64,000 nt of DNA. Origin: Stictocephala bisonia (Eukaryota; Arthropoda; Insecta; Hemiptera; Membracidae). The notes beneath the pieces were generated by a model. The model had not been told where the DNA came from. It searched no databases and was given only the letters and a program-made list of their open reading frames with translations. The translations under genes were made by a program, and so were the position numbers. The DNA lies in contig JAQJVL010000534.1 of the NCBI GenBank assembly GCA_035578905.1, forward strand, positions 411,072-475,071, read 5' to 3'. This document shows, piece by piece, positions 1 through 13,719 of the stretch (position 1 is the stretch's first letter; every line of letters begins with the position of its first letter).

Positions 1-3000
1 TACATCAGATAAATAAATTTAAGTGTTGTTACTAAGTCGTAAATATACGATGATATTACGACGTAGTCAAACCTGCTGGTTATAATATTTTTATTTGACT
101 AAAGGATGTTCAAAATACAAGTTTACTGCTAGAGTCGACTTCACAACTTTACTTAAAAAAAAAAATATGTCTAATGATTACAACCATATGGAAACCATGA
201 GTAAGCATTCACCAAGTTATTTGGGCCAAAATGCCCATAAACAAAAGGATTGTAAATTAGTGTAAGTGACGCTGTTTCCCAGTAAAATACTGGTATAACC
301 GGGCTTTTACATATACAGAAACTAGGAGGCATTTCCCCTGGTTCTACTTCATAAAAAATAGCTAAGAATGTTTAGAAAACAATACTTTATATTACTAATT
401 TAAAAATAATATGAAATATTAAAACTATAAAAAGAAAGTAAAACATTCCAAAATACAATTAGAAGAAGAAGAATAACAAATGGAGGACCTAGCAAATGGT
501 GCTTGAGATGTCTAGACTTAATTAGAATTTTTCTATTTTTCATAAATTTTCGAACGATAACACTATTTCATTCAAATCATATATAATTTACAAATGAAAT
601 TTACGTGGTACTGATGTTACTTTGTGGTTATTAAATTTAAGTAAAAAAAATTAATCTTGCTTTCAAGACTCGTTTATTAGTCCTTTTATTTCAATAAATC
701 ATCAAAATCCAACTTTTAACAAAGGATTCCCGCAAATTGGGGTTTTCAAGTTTTTCTACATGAAAATGTATACAATTTAAAGCATATTTGTGCTATATGT
801 TTCAAATTTCTCAGTACTAATAAGTTAATATTTAGATAGAATTATAAAAACTGCTCAGTTGGTCATTGATTTATAAATTTACATGCATAGCTATGAAATT
901 AAAATAATATATATATATAACAAATAATATATTATAACAGTGTAAAATACTGTTCAATTTTATATAGATATATTATTCTACATAGTTATTTTAAGGAGAT
1001 GTTTATGTACAAAATGGCTCATAGGCAATGTAAAACCACTGATTAGAAGTTGAGTTATAACAAATTATATTTGTTATATAACATTTATGAACAACAAATT
1101 CCAACCGCATATACAAAGAAAATAATATCATTTTTCTTGTTTTATTTATGACATTAAAAAATATATAAAACGTTTTAAAAGCCTAGTTTAAATGTTGGAG
1201 GAAATGTAGCATTTTCTGTGCCGTATGCTCTCAAATTTTAAAAATCATCGACCCATTCTTTAAACGCAAGTGTTTCTAAAAATAAATCTAAAAACCTTAC
1301 ACGTTAATATTTGGGACATAACTTGACAAAAAAAGCTCAAAATCTAAACGAAAAAATTATTTTAAAATATCAAAATACTATTTCTAATATAAACAAGATG
1401 GAAACATCCTTACTTTCAACAATACCTGTGAGGTTGAAATCAAATCTAGACAGATTACCTCCAAGAACTAGTGTGAAACATAATAATAGCTTCTATTTTA
1501 TATATGATATATACAAGTTGAATAACCAGTAGTAAACAAACATGTTTAAATTTATTTTAAATTTTAATACTTGTAAATACGTTGATATCAGTTACGAAAA
1601 ACAGTGATGAGAAAAAATAATAATCCTCCGTTCATGACAATTATAACATGAAGTTTAACAAAAGGGTAGTGACGTCGAGACATTTTAAAACCAAACAATG
1701 TCAAGTTGCGTGACAACTATAGAGGTCGACATGTCAAGAACAGACAGTTATGCCACAGGCAGGGCCGCTCTGTGATCTCAATGAGCTTTGAAATTGAATA
1801 GTTTTAATTACCTGTATTAAAACATTTTTAGCATCATTTAATCATATTAATTCTACTTCATTTTGACTTTAAAATTGCTATATTTATCAAATATTAGGAT
1901 TCTTAATTAACTCATGTTACAGTATGTAAATAAACTGCATGCATATTAAGTATATAAATTGTAAAATATTGAATATCATTTGTAGTAAAGGACAGAATTT
2001 CAGTAAAGCTTGAAGAGTTTTGGTTGGTTTATTTGTATCTTTTAGTTTTAATCTGGTATTCAACCTAAAATGGATATTCTTACAAAAATAATAATTATTT
2101 AAACGTAATACATAAAAAACTTAAAAAGTTATGTTTAGAGAAAAGATCATTTCGTTTTATAAAGACCCTAGTTTAAATTCATTTTTCAATAAAACTTACC
2201 TTTTTTTTTTGTGAGTTACTGGTAGAAAGTGTTAGTGATGTATGTTTTAAAATAAAAATTTTTAAATGAGTAAATGTGTCTCATTTAATTTTTTTGAGGA
2301 TATGAGGATGACCAACCTCACTATAATTGATATTGGAAGAACACTATAGAAAGTGTTTTGGTCTAGAGTAAGGGAATTCACTATTTCGACACACTCAAAC
2401 AATAAAGGACTTCGTTACATCTTCAAGTAATGCAGCACTACAAAGATCGAACTCTTTCCTTCTTGCCTTATTAGTATATCTAACTTTAATAATCTTAATA
2501 GAATATCTTAAACCTAGTAATCATAATGATGTGAATGCATTTCCAAAAATAATGGTATCTACATTACAGGATAAAACATTTTAGCTTAATTATCCTAGTC
2601 CTTATGTTACCTCCTAGGTGCTTTACTAGTGGTCCATTAGTTACAGTAATTAAGATGGAAGTATAGTAAATGTTTAATAATTTCAACTGATACGTTCCTT
2701 CTGGTCTCTGAAGTCAAATAAATGTAAATTTTCCAAAGTAGTTACACGAATTCTCAGAGCCAAAAAAGCATACATTACACAAGTCGACATCCTAAAGACT
2801 TAAGTATGTGTGATACAAGTTCTTTTAAATATACATCTTGTTAAATAACTTTCATTGGCAATTTGATCTAGCGCACAACATTTTATAACATACATGGAAA
2901 TCAATAATGATACAGACTAAACTACTTGTCAGCAAGAAAAGAAGCATGTCACTTCTCTTACTCTAGTATTGCAATGCAAAACTATGAAATAAGAGGACTG

Positions 3001-6000
3001 TTTTCCAAACTATTCTTATTTGCTTCAGTGGATATAAATCCTAGTTTCCGCCTTGAATTTGTCTTTCTATATGAAACCAGCTTAAGAATTGAGCTTAAAA
3101 ACAAATGGTAGCCTTACATCCACTAACAGAATTAAACTATCTAAAAATCGAATAAATCACAAATATACAAGAAATGATTTATTATAATAGGTTTGTTGTG
3201 TGTTATTGACGTAATAAACACACTATACCACACGCGTGCATCTATAAACTATATCTTTTAATTTATTTCAATAAATAATTCATTACATAATTCATGACAA
3301 CCTCATGAAACATAGTTATTATGAAAGGGGCTATCCATATACCTCTATTGATAGGAACTACTAAGCTTGCAGCAGAGAAAAACTACTTAAAAAGTTTTAA
3401 CTACCCTAATTTGAGAAGCCATTCAAAGGAATCCTCTTTTAGTTTTTGCTTCAGTTACTTGCAAAAAGTGAAGTTTTTATTGTATGATTATTTATGGTAG
3501 AAATTATATTTTACCATTATTTAATTTCAAATCTAACTATTATTATGGTAAACTATTTTATAATAATTGATTCCAAACTGTTCTCGTTTATTTCTTATTG
3601 TTTGATGTTGTTTTCGCAAGTACTTGTAATAGTTCTTTAAATCTCCACACTTCAAACAATGTCAATACTTTATTGTTTATTATGTCCACTTAACTCTTGC
3701 ACTTCACACATTCTGCATATGTTGTCATCCAAACTACGGATCTTTCTATAGTATTTTTAGCTGCATACATTTTTTATATCGTTGCCTAAGACTTACCTAA
3801 AAATATCAGCTGCACATCATATCCATTTCAGTTATAGTTCTAACAATACCTTGAATTGTAACACATTATCATAAATAATAGTTGAAATAAACTAACTGCT
3901 TGGCTACCATGTTAATAAATATTACAAATCTTATTTTTTGTAAGTACGTGACCTCTCATAAGTTAAAATATTGAAACAATAAATAAATAAAATAAAATAT
4001 TCATTAGTAACTACTTATTAAATAGGCTTTGAAAGACCTTTATTAATAGTTTATACTTCAATAATAATAATAAAATATTCTAATACAGATAGTTAAACAA
4101 CAAAATTAATAAACTATATTAATTTCAAAATAAAAAATATTAAAATACTCATTTTTTATATATAAGTAAAATCTGATAAAAATAAGATGTTAGTCACGCT
4201 AAAGAATTGTTTTTTCAATCGTGTTTTCCAATTCTTAATCATTTTTTGTAATATATATATGTATTTATATTTTTAGTCAATTGGTTTAACACCTATCTAT
4301 AAGTATGATATTTACAATAAGATATAGTTTTATATAATTTTACATTAAGTGTTTATCCAATTACTACTAAGTATTGTATCTTTTGAATACATTTTACCAA
4401 ATTAATAACATACTACATTACCCATTAAACAAATTGAAAAGAATTTGATTCACTTTATTTGGTACAATAGTAACTTATGTAACTTGTGATTATGTATCTT
4501 CAGCCACAAAACTTGCTGCAATAGATAATAAATGTACCGATCGATTTAAATTTCTCATAACCTCTCCAGTTATTTAAAGAACCTTGCAGGTACAGAAGGT
4601 ATTCTGCCAGTGATGGAATGTTCTATTTATCTTGGATATTTCGACCTGCTATTCCCGACAAATTGCTCGGCATTTGGCAAGGTAAGGTAAATGCACTGTA
4701 AGGCCATTTACATAATACAAATTGAGGTTCGTTCCTTGGAATAAATATGCCAGCATGCTTTCTTATCATACATACAAATGTCGAAAGGAATATTATTTTT
4801 GAACTAATTTACCATACGAATATTAGACTTTTTAAATCATAATTTTTTAAGTTTAAAAACTAATATTTTTATACAAATTCGATAATGAGGTTTTGCTTAA
4901 TTACTCAAGTAGTATAAAAAAGCAACTTGTAAATTTGTTTATTGTGTTAAAATATTTCGCTTCTATGGTTATATTTTATAAACTACGTGTAGGATAGCCC
5001 ATAAATTGACATTTACAAGTATTGCAACATATGTAAGTATTAATACAAATATGTTATTTATTTACTATCGTTGCTTTCATCCTAATAAAACATGAATTAT
5101 CATGTCCATAAATAAAAACAATAATACAAACATTGGATTCCTGCATTTTATGACTACCCGTGCTACCTGACCTTCGTAGGGGTTGTGTTAAAGTAAACGA
5201 ATTTTCATCTATACATTTATTTTAAGTCCTTTAGTTTACTGTAGTTTCCGACTTCCTCAATACGTAACTGCACTCTTGAATCATTACTCCCGTTGCCACT
5301 AAAGTCTAACCTTTTACCTGTTCTTGATGGCTTCCTAACAATTATTCAAATGTTTTATTGGAATGATTTCTATGTAGTTTGTAGACCTAACTAAAAACAA
5401 ATTATCAGAGTACTTTAAGAAAATCACATTTCTGATTATTAAATAATTTCCAAAAACAAATGTGTTATTCCTTGTTAAGGATGTTTAACTATACTGTGAC
5501 GTGTTTGACAATTATTAAGTTCACTTATAGTATAGCACTTATGTAGAAATATTTAGAAATATTTTTAAGTAAATGAAGAATATTATTGAATTATAACTCA
5601 TAGGAGTAACGTATAAACTTTCTCATATAAACATTTCTCAGTTCTGATTTTGTTAGTTTTGCACAATATTAATCAAAAGGCCTAAAGATAAAATTCCTTA
5701 TTTTTTATACCAATCATTTAAAATGTGCTGAAGGTTCTTTTTGATTATACTAATCTTAAGAATGTTCTTAGTGAGTTATTTTGAACGATTTCCCGTAAAA
5801 AAACAAATTTAATAATACATTTAAATATATAATTTTTAAGCAATTTTTATTTATCAGCGAATCAGAAAATATTTTAAATAAATCAACAATTAACGTTAAG
5901 TTTAATGTTGCCATTATACTCACGTCAATATATTTTGTGAGATAAAACGACCCCCTTACATAAGATGCTGTGTGTGGTGTGTATGGTGTGGCTACAGGCC

Positions 6001-6959
6001 GCGTACCGCATCAACCACCTAAATGATAGCATCTCATTTAGGGCTCCTTAATATTCAGTAAATAACTACTGCAGCCCAGGAGAAAGGTTATTTCTCTATA
6101 TCTATCCGGTTCTACACCATGGTTAATAATGGATGATAATACTTGGTAATATATATATTTTTATGGGATGAGTTGTAAACGGAATAAGTTACCATTACGT
6201 CAAACAATTGAGGTTTAAAATATTAAGTATTTAACTCCCCTTCCTTTTTTAAAAGTGAAAACTTGATAGCTAATTTGACGTGTTGATTGATATATTTCTG
6301 ATTATTATTATTATTGTTATTTTTACTATGGTTGATTGTTAGGTTATGTTTTTTTTCTTGGTGACTTGTAATGTTTAAATATGCATTTAGAATATATTTT
6401 GTTTTATTAATTACGTACTTGATACTTTAAAATACTGATAATGATAATTTTAAATGAAAGAAATTATATTACAGTTATCAATGGAAATCCATAAACCATG
6501 TCACTGTGATAGTTACAGAACTCTTATGTTAGGCCCATCCTAAAATGACCACTTTGTAAAGAATTAGTAGATTGAATGGAGCAGTAAGCTTAAACGTTTA
6601 GAAGATTTTAATTTTAAAAGTTTAAGGTTCTCTTAATAGTCAAATCTTATTTAATATGAACTACAGTTACGTAAATTCATTTCAATTTGTTACGTTAGTT
6701 AATATGTGTCACCATAGGATTATTAGGGCCAAAGTATCAATGATGATATTAGATATATTACCTTATTCTACATCCTTTTAAATACTTTTAAAAAAACCAA
6801 TATAGTTGAATGAACAATATTTACTTGTCACAGGAAATATGAGCAGCAGTTCTGAAAGTTCAGTTATTCTGAAAACCAGAAAGTTTTGCAATAAAAAACA
6901 AAAACATTCCATATAATTTTCGATTAGTTTTCTCGATTAGCAAGTTTTAATTAGTTTTC
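1..6959. other. AT-rich DNA without recognisable genes
   Basis: About 7 kb of very AT-rich sequence. The longest open frames are 60-75 codons with unbiased composition and no recognisable motif. I see no transposon protein, no tRNA-like fold and no long tandem repeat. A short GC-richer patch near 5945-6020 has no clear identity. Introns or intergenic DNA of an animal genome would look like this. Confidence 0.6.
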
Positions 6960-6964
6960 AATTA

Positions 6965-7157
6965 TTTGTTCCACAAAATGACTGAGCATTACGTTGTAGA
7001 AGAGTGGAGTAGAGACTGTGTGAGCGAGAGAGATGTATCAGAGAAAGCCACCCTTGTGATTCACTGGGATACGGAAGGGGAGCTTCCCTTTTAACATCCC
7101 CCACTGCTTGGCAGAACATAATTTGTCTCAATAACACCTACAAAAACCTCTTTTGAA
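6965..7157 (-). repeat. Dispersed repeat family R3, copy 1
   Basis: Read on the minus strand, this segment matches two other places in the window (27245-27430 and 35155-35332). Shared blocks are a TATTGAGA-like start, a GGGATGTT block, the core GCTCCCCTTCCG followed by CCCAGTGA, then AAGGGTGGCTTTCTCT and a pyrimidine-rich tail. There is no open frame. It could be a SINE, a MITE interior or part of a larger element. Confidence 0.6.
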
Positions 7158-7629
7158 AAGCATTAGGCCTATATTTAGGTAAAAAAATTATGAATAAATC
7201 TAAATTTCAAATATATACTTTCATATCAAATCTAACAATACGATGTCATTACATATAGGGATGGTAATAAAAAAATTTAAGAGAGTTAAATATACCATGA
7301 TAATTATCTCAGTCACTTGACCCTGCAGTGAGGAGATGTCAACTCACTGGAGTAGTAAGATTGGGTCCGACAGACCCATTTTGTAAAATTAGGGGATTTG
7401 GCTCTAAACAAAAGATTAAACACAAGTATACAGAAACCTTTCAATATTACATCACTAAGTGTACACTATACTAGTGTATAAAACACGCATATATGTAAGT
7501 GTTTTTTACTTAATATTTAAAATAACGCAAAGTATGAATTGAAAAACAAACATTTACAGAGTATAGTAATGAAACACAATATAAATTAAAATAAAAGACA
7601 AAAAAATATCTCTAACTTGAGTGTGTAGG

Positions 7630-7800
7630 TATGATCTACAGCACAATGTCTGCTAAACATTGTAGCGTTTGCGAGACAAATCTAAATATGACACTTCTGG
7701 CAATAGTAACGGGTTTTGCCGTCTTTGCACTCGTGACATTTCTCTCTACTAGCAAGACGTTGGCAAAGTTGTATGTGTGGCAATTCTTAAATTTGTTGCA
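7630..7800 (-). pseudogene. piggyBac-like transposase, C-terminal Cys-rich tail (fragment)
   Basis: The minus-strand frame starting near 7759 reads a cysteine- and histidine-rich stretch containing KCHECKDGKTRYYCQKC, then a stop codon, then ICLANATMFSRHC in the same frame. The C-x2-C, KTRYYC-x2-C and C-x9-C spacing is that of the C-terminal zinc-binding domain of piggyBac-type transposases, which contacts the transposon ends. One in-frame stop splits it. It lies about 40 bp downstream of the N-terminal piece, so the whole catalytic region between them has been deleted. It cannot encode an active transposase. Confidence 0.6.
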
Positions 7801-7842
7801 CGATATTCAATCATGGCTTCATAATTTGCAAGGCTAAGTTTG

Positions 7843-7986
7843 TCAAGCTGAATCAGAGTTGTGGATACTTTCATTTTTGTGATCAGGATTGTTGAATTCT
7901 TCGTCTTCTTCTGACAAAGGATCTTCTGTTTCTTCTTCTAACATTCTGTGAATAAGTTCATAATCACAGAAAATGTTCTCAGCCAT
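7843..7986 (-). pseudogene. piggyBac-like transposase, N-terminal acidic piece (47 aa)
   Basis: A 47-codon frame from ATG at 7986 to TGA at 7843. It begins with a DYELIHRMLEEE-like segment, runs into an acidic block (SEEDEEF) and ends with an HNSDS motif just before the stop. Many piggyBac-like transposases start this way: a short helix, an acidic cluster, then H-x-S/T-D-S before the core. What follows is not core but the C-terminal tail, so this is an internal-deletion derivative. The frame is too short to be called on its own; the matching tail and inverted ends support it. Confidence 0.55.
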
Positions 7987-8127
7987 ATTTAAACAACACA
8001 AGTTTACTAGGAAAAAAATAATACTTTATGCTGACACTCAAAACACTGAAACATCAAAGGTACCTTGTGTCTGTGTGTCCCAAAACACTAAAACTCAAGT
8101 AATAACATTGGGTCTGACAGGCCCAGT

Positions 8128-10050
8128 CTGCGAATGTATATACCAATTGTCCAATATTCCAATAATGTGTGATCTTAAAGCTGTCAAAAATCTCTAGCTG
8201 TCTGAAGTAATGCCAAAAAAAATAAAATAGAAATGAAATATCCTCTTGGCCTACCAGACACAACTTCACCGCTGGAGGATTAAGGATAGTAACAATGGTA
8301 AAATAGTATTAATTAGATATATTTCACTGACTTTAATTAATTATTGTTTGGGGTCCATAGTTTCAGGTTTATAATTCACTATATCGTGTAAGTCAAGAAT
8401 GATAGTAAAAATTCATTGCGATACAAATGTTTCTCCTTATGCTTAAAAGTTATACATTCAAAATTTGCTTACCACTTAATTTAAAGTAAACCAATTACTT
8501 ATTATGATATTATATTTTAGAATTAATCGAAAAAACAAATATTGTAGACTTACAAATATCACTTATTGTTTAATTAACTACATAGTGAAATTTACTTCAA
8601 TGCGAAGGCAACATTACCAAACATTACGTGCAATACTAAAGATAAATTAAATTTAAAAACATTGTAAACAAACAAAGCAATAATCCTTTATGACTTGTTT
8701 TTTATGAGGTAACTTTGCGAGGTAAACTAAAAAATATACCACAAAACACGTCATCGTGCGTGTTACAAAGCTAATCAGTGTGATATGACTCTTCAACGTG
8801 ACCTTTCCGTGACTCAAGTTTACGCCATGTTTTTAGTTTAGAACATTCATAATAAATGGCAATATCTATAAAAGAGTACTGCAATCCACAATTTCATTTG
8901 TGTGGTTTACCCAAACGGAAATGTAAAAAAAAGGTTCACTAGTAGGCTAAATAGGAAATATGGCAAAATAAAACACATGTTTTGTAACGGAGTTTACATA
9001 CAATATACACATATATTATAAGTTACGTCGTGTCTAAACATCTTACACAAGGTACTAGCAGCAGGTAGAAAATTGATTTATTTTAACTTGTTATCTAAAA
9101 ACTTCCTAATCACATTTTTCGTATCTTACTTTTATACAATTTAAATAAATTATACACGATTAATCTATACGACTAATCATTAATAAATACAAAAATATTA
9201 AGATAAAGAATCTATCTTTAAAGTATTAAAATAATTTACAGGCCTATACTTATAAGTTATATGACGATTCATTAATAAATATTTCTAAAAATACGCAGAC
9301 AAAGAATCTTTCTATGAAGTATTATTAGGACAGATAGTATGATATTTAATTATTATATTCATTTAAGTATAAAAAGCAGCTAATTAAAATTGAAGACCTT
9401 TAATAATTATTTGCTTAGTTATTATCTAGTAAATTAAAACATCTTTAATCTTGCGAAGAACGTAAACATATATCCGTAGAGGATACATAAACTTGTAATA
9501 AATAGTACAATAGTAAGGTGATTAAATCATAGAAAATATTTAAATGCTATAATGATCTAACTGGCAATACTGCAATAAAAGATCACTAAGTAATAAAAAT
9601 AATGACATTTGAGATTATTGTATTTTCATTTAATATTTACTTACGCCCTCGAAAGGTTGTGAGTGAGGGTAATCGTTTCATGACTTTTTGCCTCCAGCAA
9701 TGTTCTTAAACTTTGATCCTCGAGGGGAGATCGAAAATTTGAGGGTCGCATAGCAACGATACTATATCGTGAAAGGTTTGTCAAACTTCAGTTAAAACAG
9801 TATAGCCTTTCCACAGTTTACTTAAGAGAAAAAAACAAGTAATTGCGAGTAATTTAAGTAAAAATATTGCTTAAAATACATGGATATTTACATAAGTTTT
9901 GGTATTTTTTTTTTAATTAGAGACACATCACAGCATTAGGCTTGGGATCAATACTTATACAAATTACCTTTAAAGGTCTTCTTTACGAAAAATGTTACCC
10001 TTAAAACCTTGAAGTTTATTGAGCTAAAATATTTAAATTACTTAGTATAA
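8128..10050. other. AT-rich stretch, no gene seen
   Basis: No coding signal. An imperfect direct duplication of about 70 bp is visible: 9167-9236 resembles 9257-9328, both containing CATTAATAAATA and CAAAGAATCT-like or AAAGAATCT-like blocks. Otherwise nothing identifiable. Confidence 0.5.
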
Positions 10051-10635
10051 TGTGTGTCTGTCTTGTATATCTAAAGGGTGGGTGGGTCAACACCAGTCAT
10101 GTGTGTCTATGAAAAGGGTGGGTGGGTCAGCGTCAACAATGTGTGTCTATACACAGGGTAGGTTTGTTAGTCAATGTCGTGTGTCTACAGGGTGGTTCAA
10201 AACAAGTCATGTGTGTCTATAGGGTGGGTGAAAGGGTTAACGCTAGTCTTGTGTGTCTATATGGTAGTTGGGTGGGTAAAAGTCAGTCTTGTGTGTCTAC
10301 AGAGTGGGTCTACACCAATCATGTGTATCTATAGGGTGGGTGGGAGAGCTAACGCCAGTCTTGTGTGTTTATAGGGTGACTGGGTGGGTCAACGTCAATC
10401 TTGTGTGTCTATAGGGTGGGTGAGTGGGTCAACACCAGTCTTGTGTGTCTATAGGGTGGGTGGGAGGGTTAAAATCAGTCATGTGTGTCTATAGGGGGGG
10501 GGGGTGGATGGGTCAACGTCAGTTTTGTATGTCTATAGGGTGGGTGGGTGGGTCAACTCCAGTCTTGTGTGTCTATAGGGTGCGTGGATGGGTCAACACC
10601 AGTCATGTGTGTCTATTGGGGGAGTGGGCCGAACC
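10051..10635 (+). repeat. G-rich ~36-bp minisatellite array (~16 units)
   Basis: Tandem units of about 36 bp, each with GGGTGGGTGGGTCAA followed by CACCAGTC(A/T)TGTGTGTCTATA-type sequence. Units vary in length by a few bases (one has a run of ten G at 10495-10504), so frames shift between units. The overlapping short ORFs here are by-products of the repeat. All G-rich units are on the plus strand. The GGGTGGGYGGG core is shared with arrays at 28855-29041 and 44915-45525. Confidence 0.9.
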
Positions 10636-13088
10636 ATTTTATTGACTTTTAGAATACTTGATCGTTTTTGATAAATACCTACTTTTTATGTTTGTTTGGT
10701 TATGGTTACTTTTATATGGTTGTAATTATCACTGAATGTTGTATAATGCCGACCACATCCGTAAAGTTGAGAAGATCACGGAAAAGCAATTATCCTCGAA
10801 ATGAAGATGGTTCTGGAATCTCCAAAATGAATAAATTTGTTGTTATATGTTCAAATGTCGTATGAATACATTCCACACTATAAATTAAGAAGTTAAAGTA
10901 AATTATAGCATTAAGCTAAAAATGTGTAAGAACTGTGAGAATATTGATTTCTCTTCATTACTTACTAAAAACAAACAGGCCTATTACATTGAATCGAGTT
11001 ATATATATGTCCTACTAGTTATAAAATATTTAGCATATAACATGAAGTGTTTTAGTTAATTTAAAATTAAACAAAGTTATGTATAATATAAGTTGACCTG
11101 AAGAAACTAGCTTCTCATTCCCTCATCAAATATTTGAATTCCTTTCCAAGGTAAATGGATCTATTTTAATCTCACGTTTTTTAAAACTAATATGACTTTA
11201 TGACTTATATTATATTACAGACCACCTAAAACATAATCAAATAAAATATTATTTATTGTTACCTTAAATTTTGCATGTTTATTGCTTTAAAATGGTTAAA
11301 TGGTCTTATACAACTTAATTAACTATAAAATATTTAAAGAAGAATAATACCATTTGTAATGAATAAATAGTGTATTTATATGGATGTTAGTGGCTGTAGT
11401 ATGTTGTGCACTAAATTTGAATTTAAAATAAAAAAGAAATAAAAAACGGGCTCATACAATGAATTCCATGAAGAAATATTCATTTCACAGAGAAGTGAAG
11501 GTCAAACCAAGCCATTTATGAAGGGATACCTGTGACTGGGATAATGGACTTGACACTGGTTTAAGTAGTTAGTTTAGGTTAGCTCAGAGGGAATAACTCG
11601 ACAAGGTTTAGAGTTTGTATAACGGCTTACTCGAACCCTTGGGATTAAGTATTTGCTGTATAGTTAATTATAATAAACACTTTGTATTGAGTATAATTTC
11701 ATATTTAGATGTGTTTATTATTAGAACTCTTTAGGTTCCTAGTTATGTTTTATTAACAACAATATAAACACTGCTCTAAAAAACACAAAGTTGCTGTATC
11801 AGTTTGAAATGATTTGATTCTTCTAAAAATATTAAGTTTGACAGTTAAAAAAAATATAAATGGGAGAAAAATACTATTGAGTAACATTGACACAAAAATG
11901 ATAATATTGCTCATATTTTCCATTAAATGAAAGTAACAACGTGTTGTAAAAGCTGTCATTGCCCAATTGAAGCAATTTTTGGCCATAAAAACACAAAAAA
12001 AGTTAAAGAAAATGTAAGAAAATTTAATAAATCTATGAAAGTGTTAATCAGAGTAAGTGTCTTTTAAATCCTTTTTTCTATTTTCTAGCATGTTAATTCC
12101 AACGAAATGCAAATTGTTTAACTGAGTTATGTTGCTTAAACCTTCGCATTCGGAAAGTACAATGATATCATATCTATGAGCAATTTTGGTAAAATAATTG
12201 ACAGAAAGTCCTATATTAGTGAGAAAATGATAAACAGTTTTATTTTGTAAAATTTTCGAGTTATCGTTTTCTTATTTTTTAACAAAATTTCTATTATTAC
12301 CACTGTAAGTGTATGGGTGGGTGGGTGAGCCTACATGTCCTACGTTAAAAAAAGATGTATGTATTTAACACTTTGAATGTACTTTTGGTGTTAAAATTTA
12401 TACTAGTTAAATTAGTTTCATATTTTTAAATTAACTTATGATACTTAATTGTTTTAATATTAATTTAGTTAAAATTTTGACGATCGGCGTCTTACCGGTG
12501 AATAATAATAAAGTTTAAATTCTAGCACATACTGTAAATAGCATAATTCAAACACAAAATTCCAAAAATGTCTAAGAGAGTATGATCCAGGTAGTTCACA
12601 ATGGATGGGTTTTCGTGTTTCTTGAAGTGATAAAAACACACAAGTAATGAGGCACTATAGTTTAAACACATATTATTTTTAATTCCAAGTTTTCACTCCC
12701 TATCTTGATATTTAATGATTAAAAATAAAACAAACTTTATAAAGAAACGCTTCCTTTGTATTTTAAAGAGGCAGATCAAACTATTCAATGAGCAGTAGTG
12801 TTCATATCAAAGCAAATGTAATAAAATATCTACCAATTGTATAATGTTACTGTTGGTATTGTAGAAAAGTGATTTTTTTAGGTTCAAATTCACAGCTAAG
12901 TTAATAGTACATTTTTCACTTTATGAGTACAATTATTCAAACTCCATGTAAACTGGTCAGTGAAGTTAAAAAAATGTATTACTGTATTTAAAGATCCAAA
13001 TATATTTTTCAAAGTTAGAGAACGTTTAAACGTGTTCTCATATGTTGTTATATATTACCTGTATTTTGATTGTTACGAATCAGTTTTT
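10636..13088. other. AT-rich stretch, no gene seen
   Basis: Only short, unconvincing open frames. One isolated unit of the ~36-bp minisatellite core (GTGTATGGGTGGGTGGGTGA) is at 12308-12327. Nothing else is recognisable. Confidence 0.5.
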
Positions 13089-13214
13089 ATTGTGTACCAC
13101 TTATGTACTTTAATGTTTATTACTGAATTATTGGAAATCGCATTGAAAGTTAGTAATTGGTTTGCTTTCCGAAGTTTTTAATTAAGGATAGACTGCTTTA
13201 CCATAGTTATTATC
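13089..13214 (+). repeat. 125-bp direct duplication, left copy
   Basis: This segment (starting TTATTGTGTACCACTTAT and ending at TCAAATCCAG) recurs at 13720-13843 with about 90 per cent identity by eye. Between the copies lies an inverted Penelope-like fragment. The right copy abuts the left terminal repeat of the Penelope-like element. This looks like a long target duplication or a segment copied during a complex insertion. Confidence 0.75.
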
Positions 13215-13317
13215 AAATCCAGAGAACAGTTGCAACACAGAGTTCTTCTCATTTCACTGTTCTCATTTTAACATTGGATTTTTTATATAAAACGATAGTT
13301 CTATTTGTGAATAATCA

Positions 13318-13690
13318 AATATTTTTAAAAAAAGAACACATTTTAAAAAATATTCCACAATATTTATTAAAATAGCACTTTTTAAACTTAATTTAAACAG
13401 AAAAAATATGTTTAAAACAAATTTAAAATATGATAAAATATAGATATTTTTAAAGAATTTAAAACTTAAATGGATTATTAGAAAGTAATTTTAAATAAAA
13501 TATTAAACTGGAAAAATGATTTACAATTAATTATATTATGTTCAATTTCTTCTTTAACTAAAGGTAAGTATATATTACTAAAATGTATAGATGGTTGTGA
13601 TATACATTGTTCTTTTATAACAGACATGCAGGCACTTTCAATTTAATTACTTTTGGTCCATGATGATTCTTTATATATATTACATTAAAA
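13318..13690 (-). mobile_element. Inverted 3'-end fragment of a Penelope-like element
   Basis: Read on the minus strand, this matches the 3' part of the adjacent element (about 15405-15866): the segment with AAAGTGCCTGCATGT and CAACCATCTATACATTTTAGTAAT, then the terminal-repeat sequence with TTAATTGTAAATCAT and AATCCATTTAAGTTTTAAAT. The ribozyme-like core present in the other two copies is deleted here. Inverted, truncated partner copies next to an insertion are a known habit of Penelope-like elements. Confidence 0.75.
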
Positions 13691-13719
13691 TGCGAATCTG
13701 ATTTTAATGTAGCGTTATT

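Larger units (their letters stand above)
7360..8127 (-). mobile_element. Internally deleted piggyBac-like transposon
   Basis: A ~770-bp unit bounded by similar inverted ends: ATTGGGTCCGACAGACCCA at 7360-7378 and, read inward from the other side, ACTGGGCCTGTCAGACCCA at 8127-8109. Between them, on the minus strand, lie an acidic N-terminal piece and a cysteine-rich C-terminal piece of a piggyBac-type transposase, with the catalytic DDD core missing. No TTAA target duplication or CCC terminus is visible, so the outermost ends have decayed or I have not found them. Family assignment rests on the two protein pieces and the GGGTCTGACAGACCC-like ends. Confidence 0.6.

Noticed and set aside
7631..7837. 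68-codon plus-strand ORF with a hydrophobic stretch
   Set aside because: Antisense to the piggyBac Cys-rich tail, which is the better-supported reading.
10051..10635. Regularly spaced repeats as a CRISPR array
   Set aside because: Units are contiguous tandem copies without unique spacers, in a eukaryotic context.
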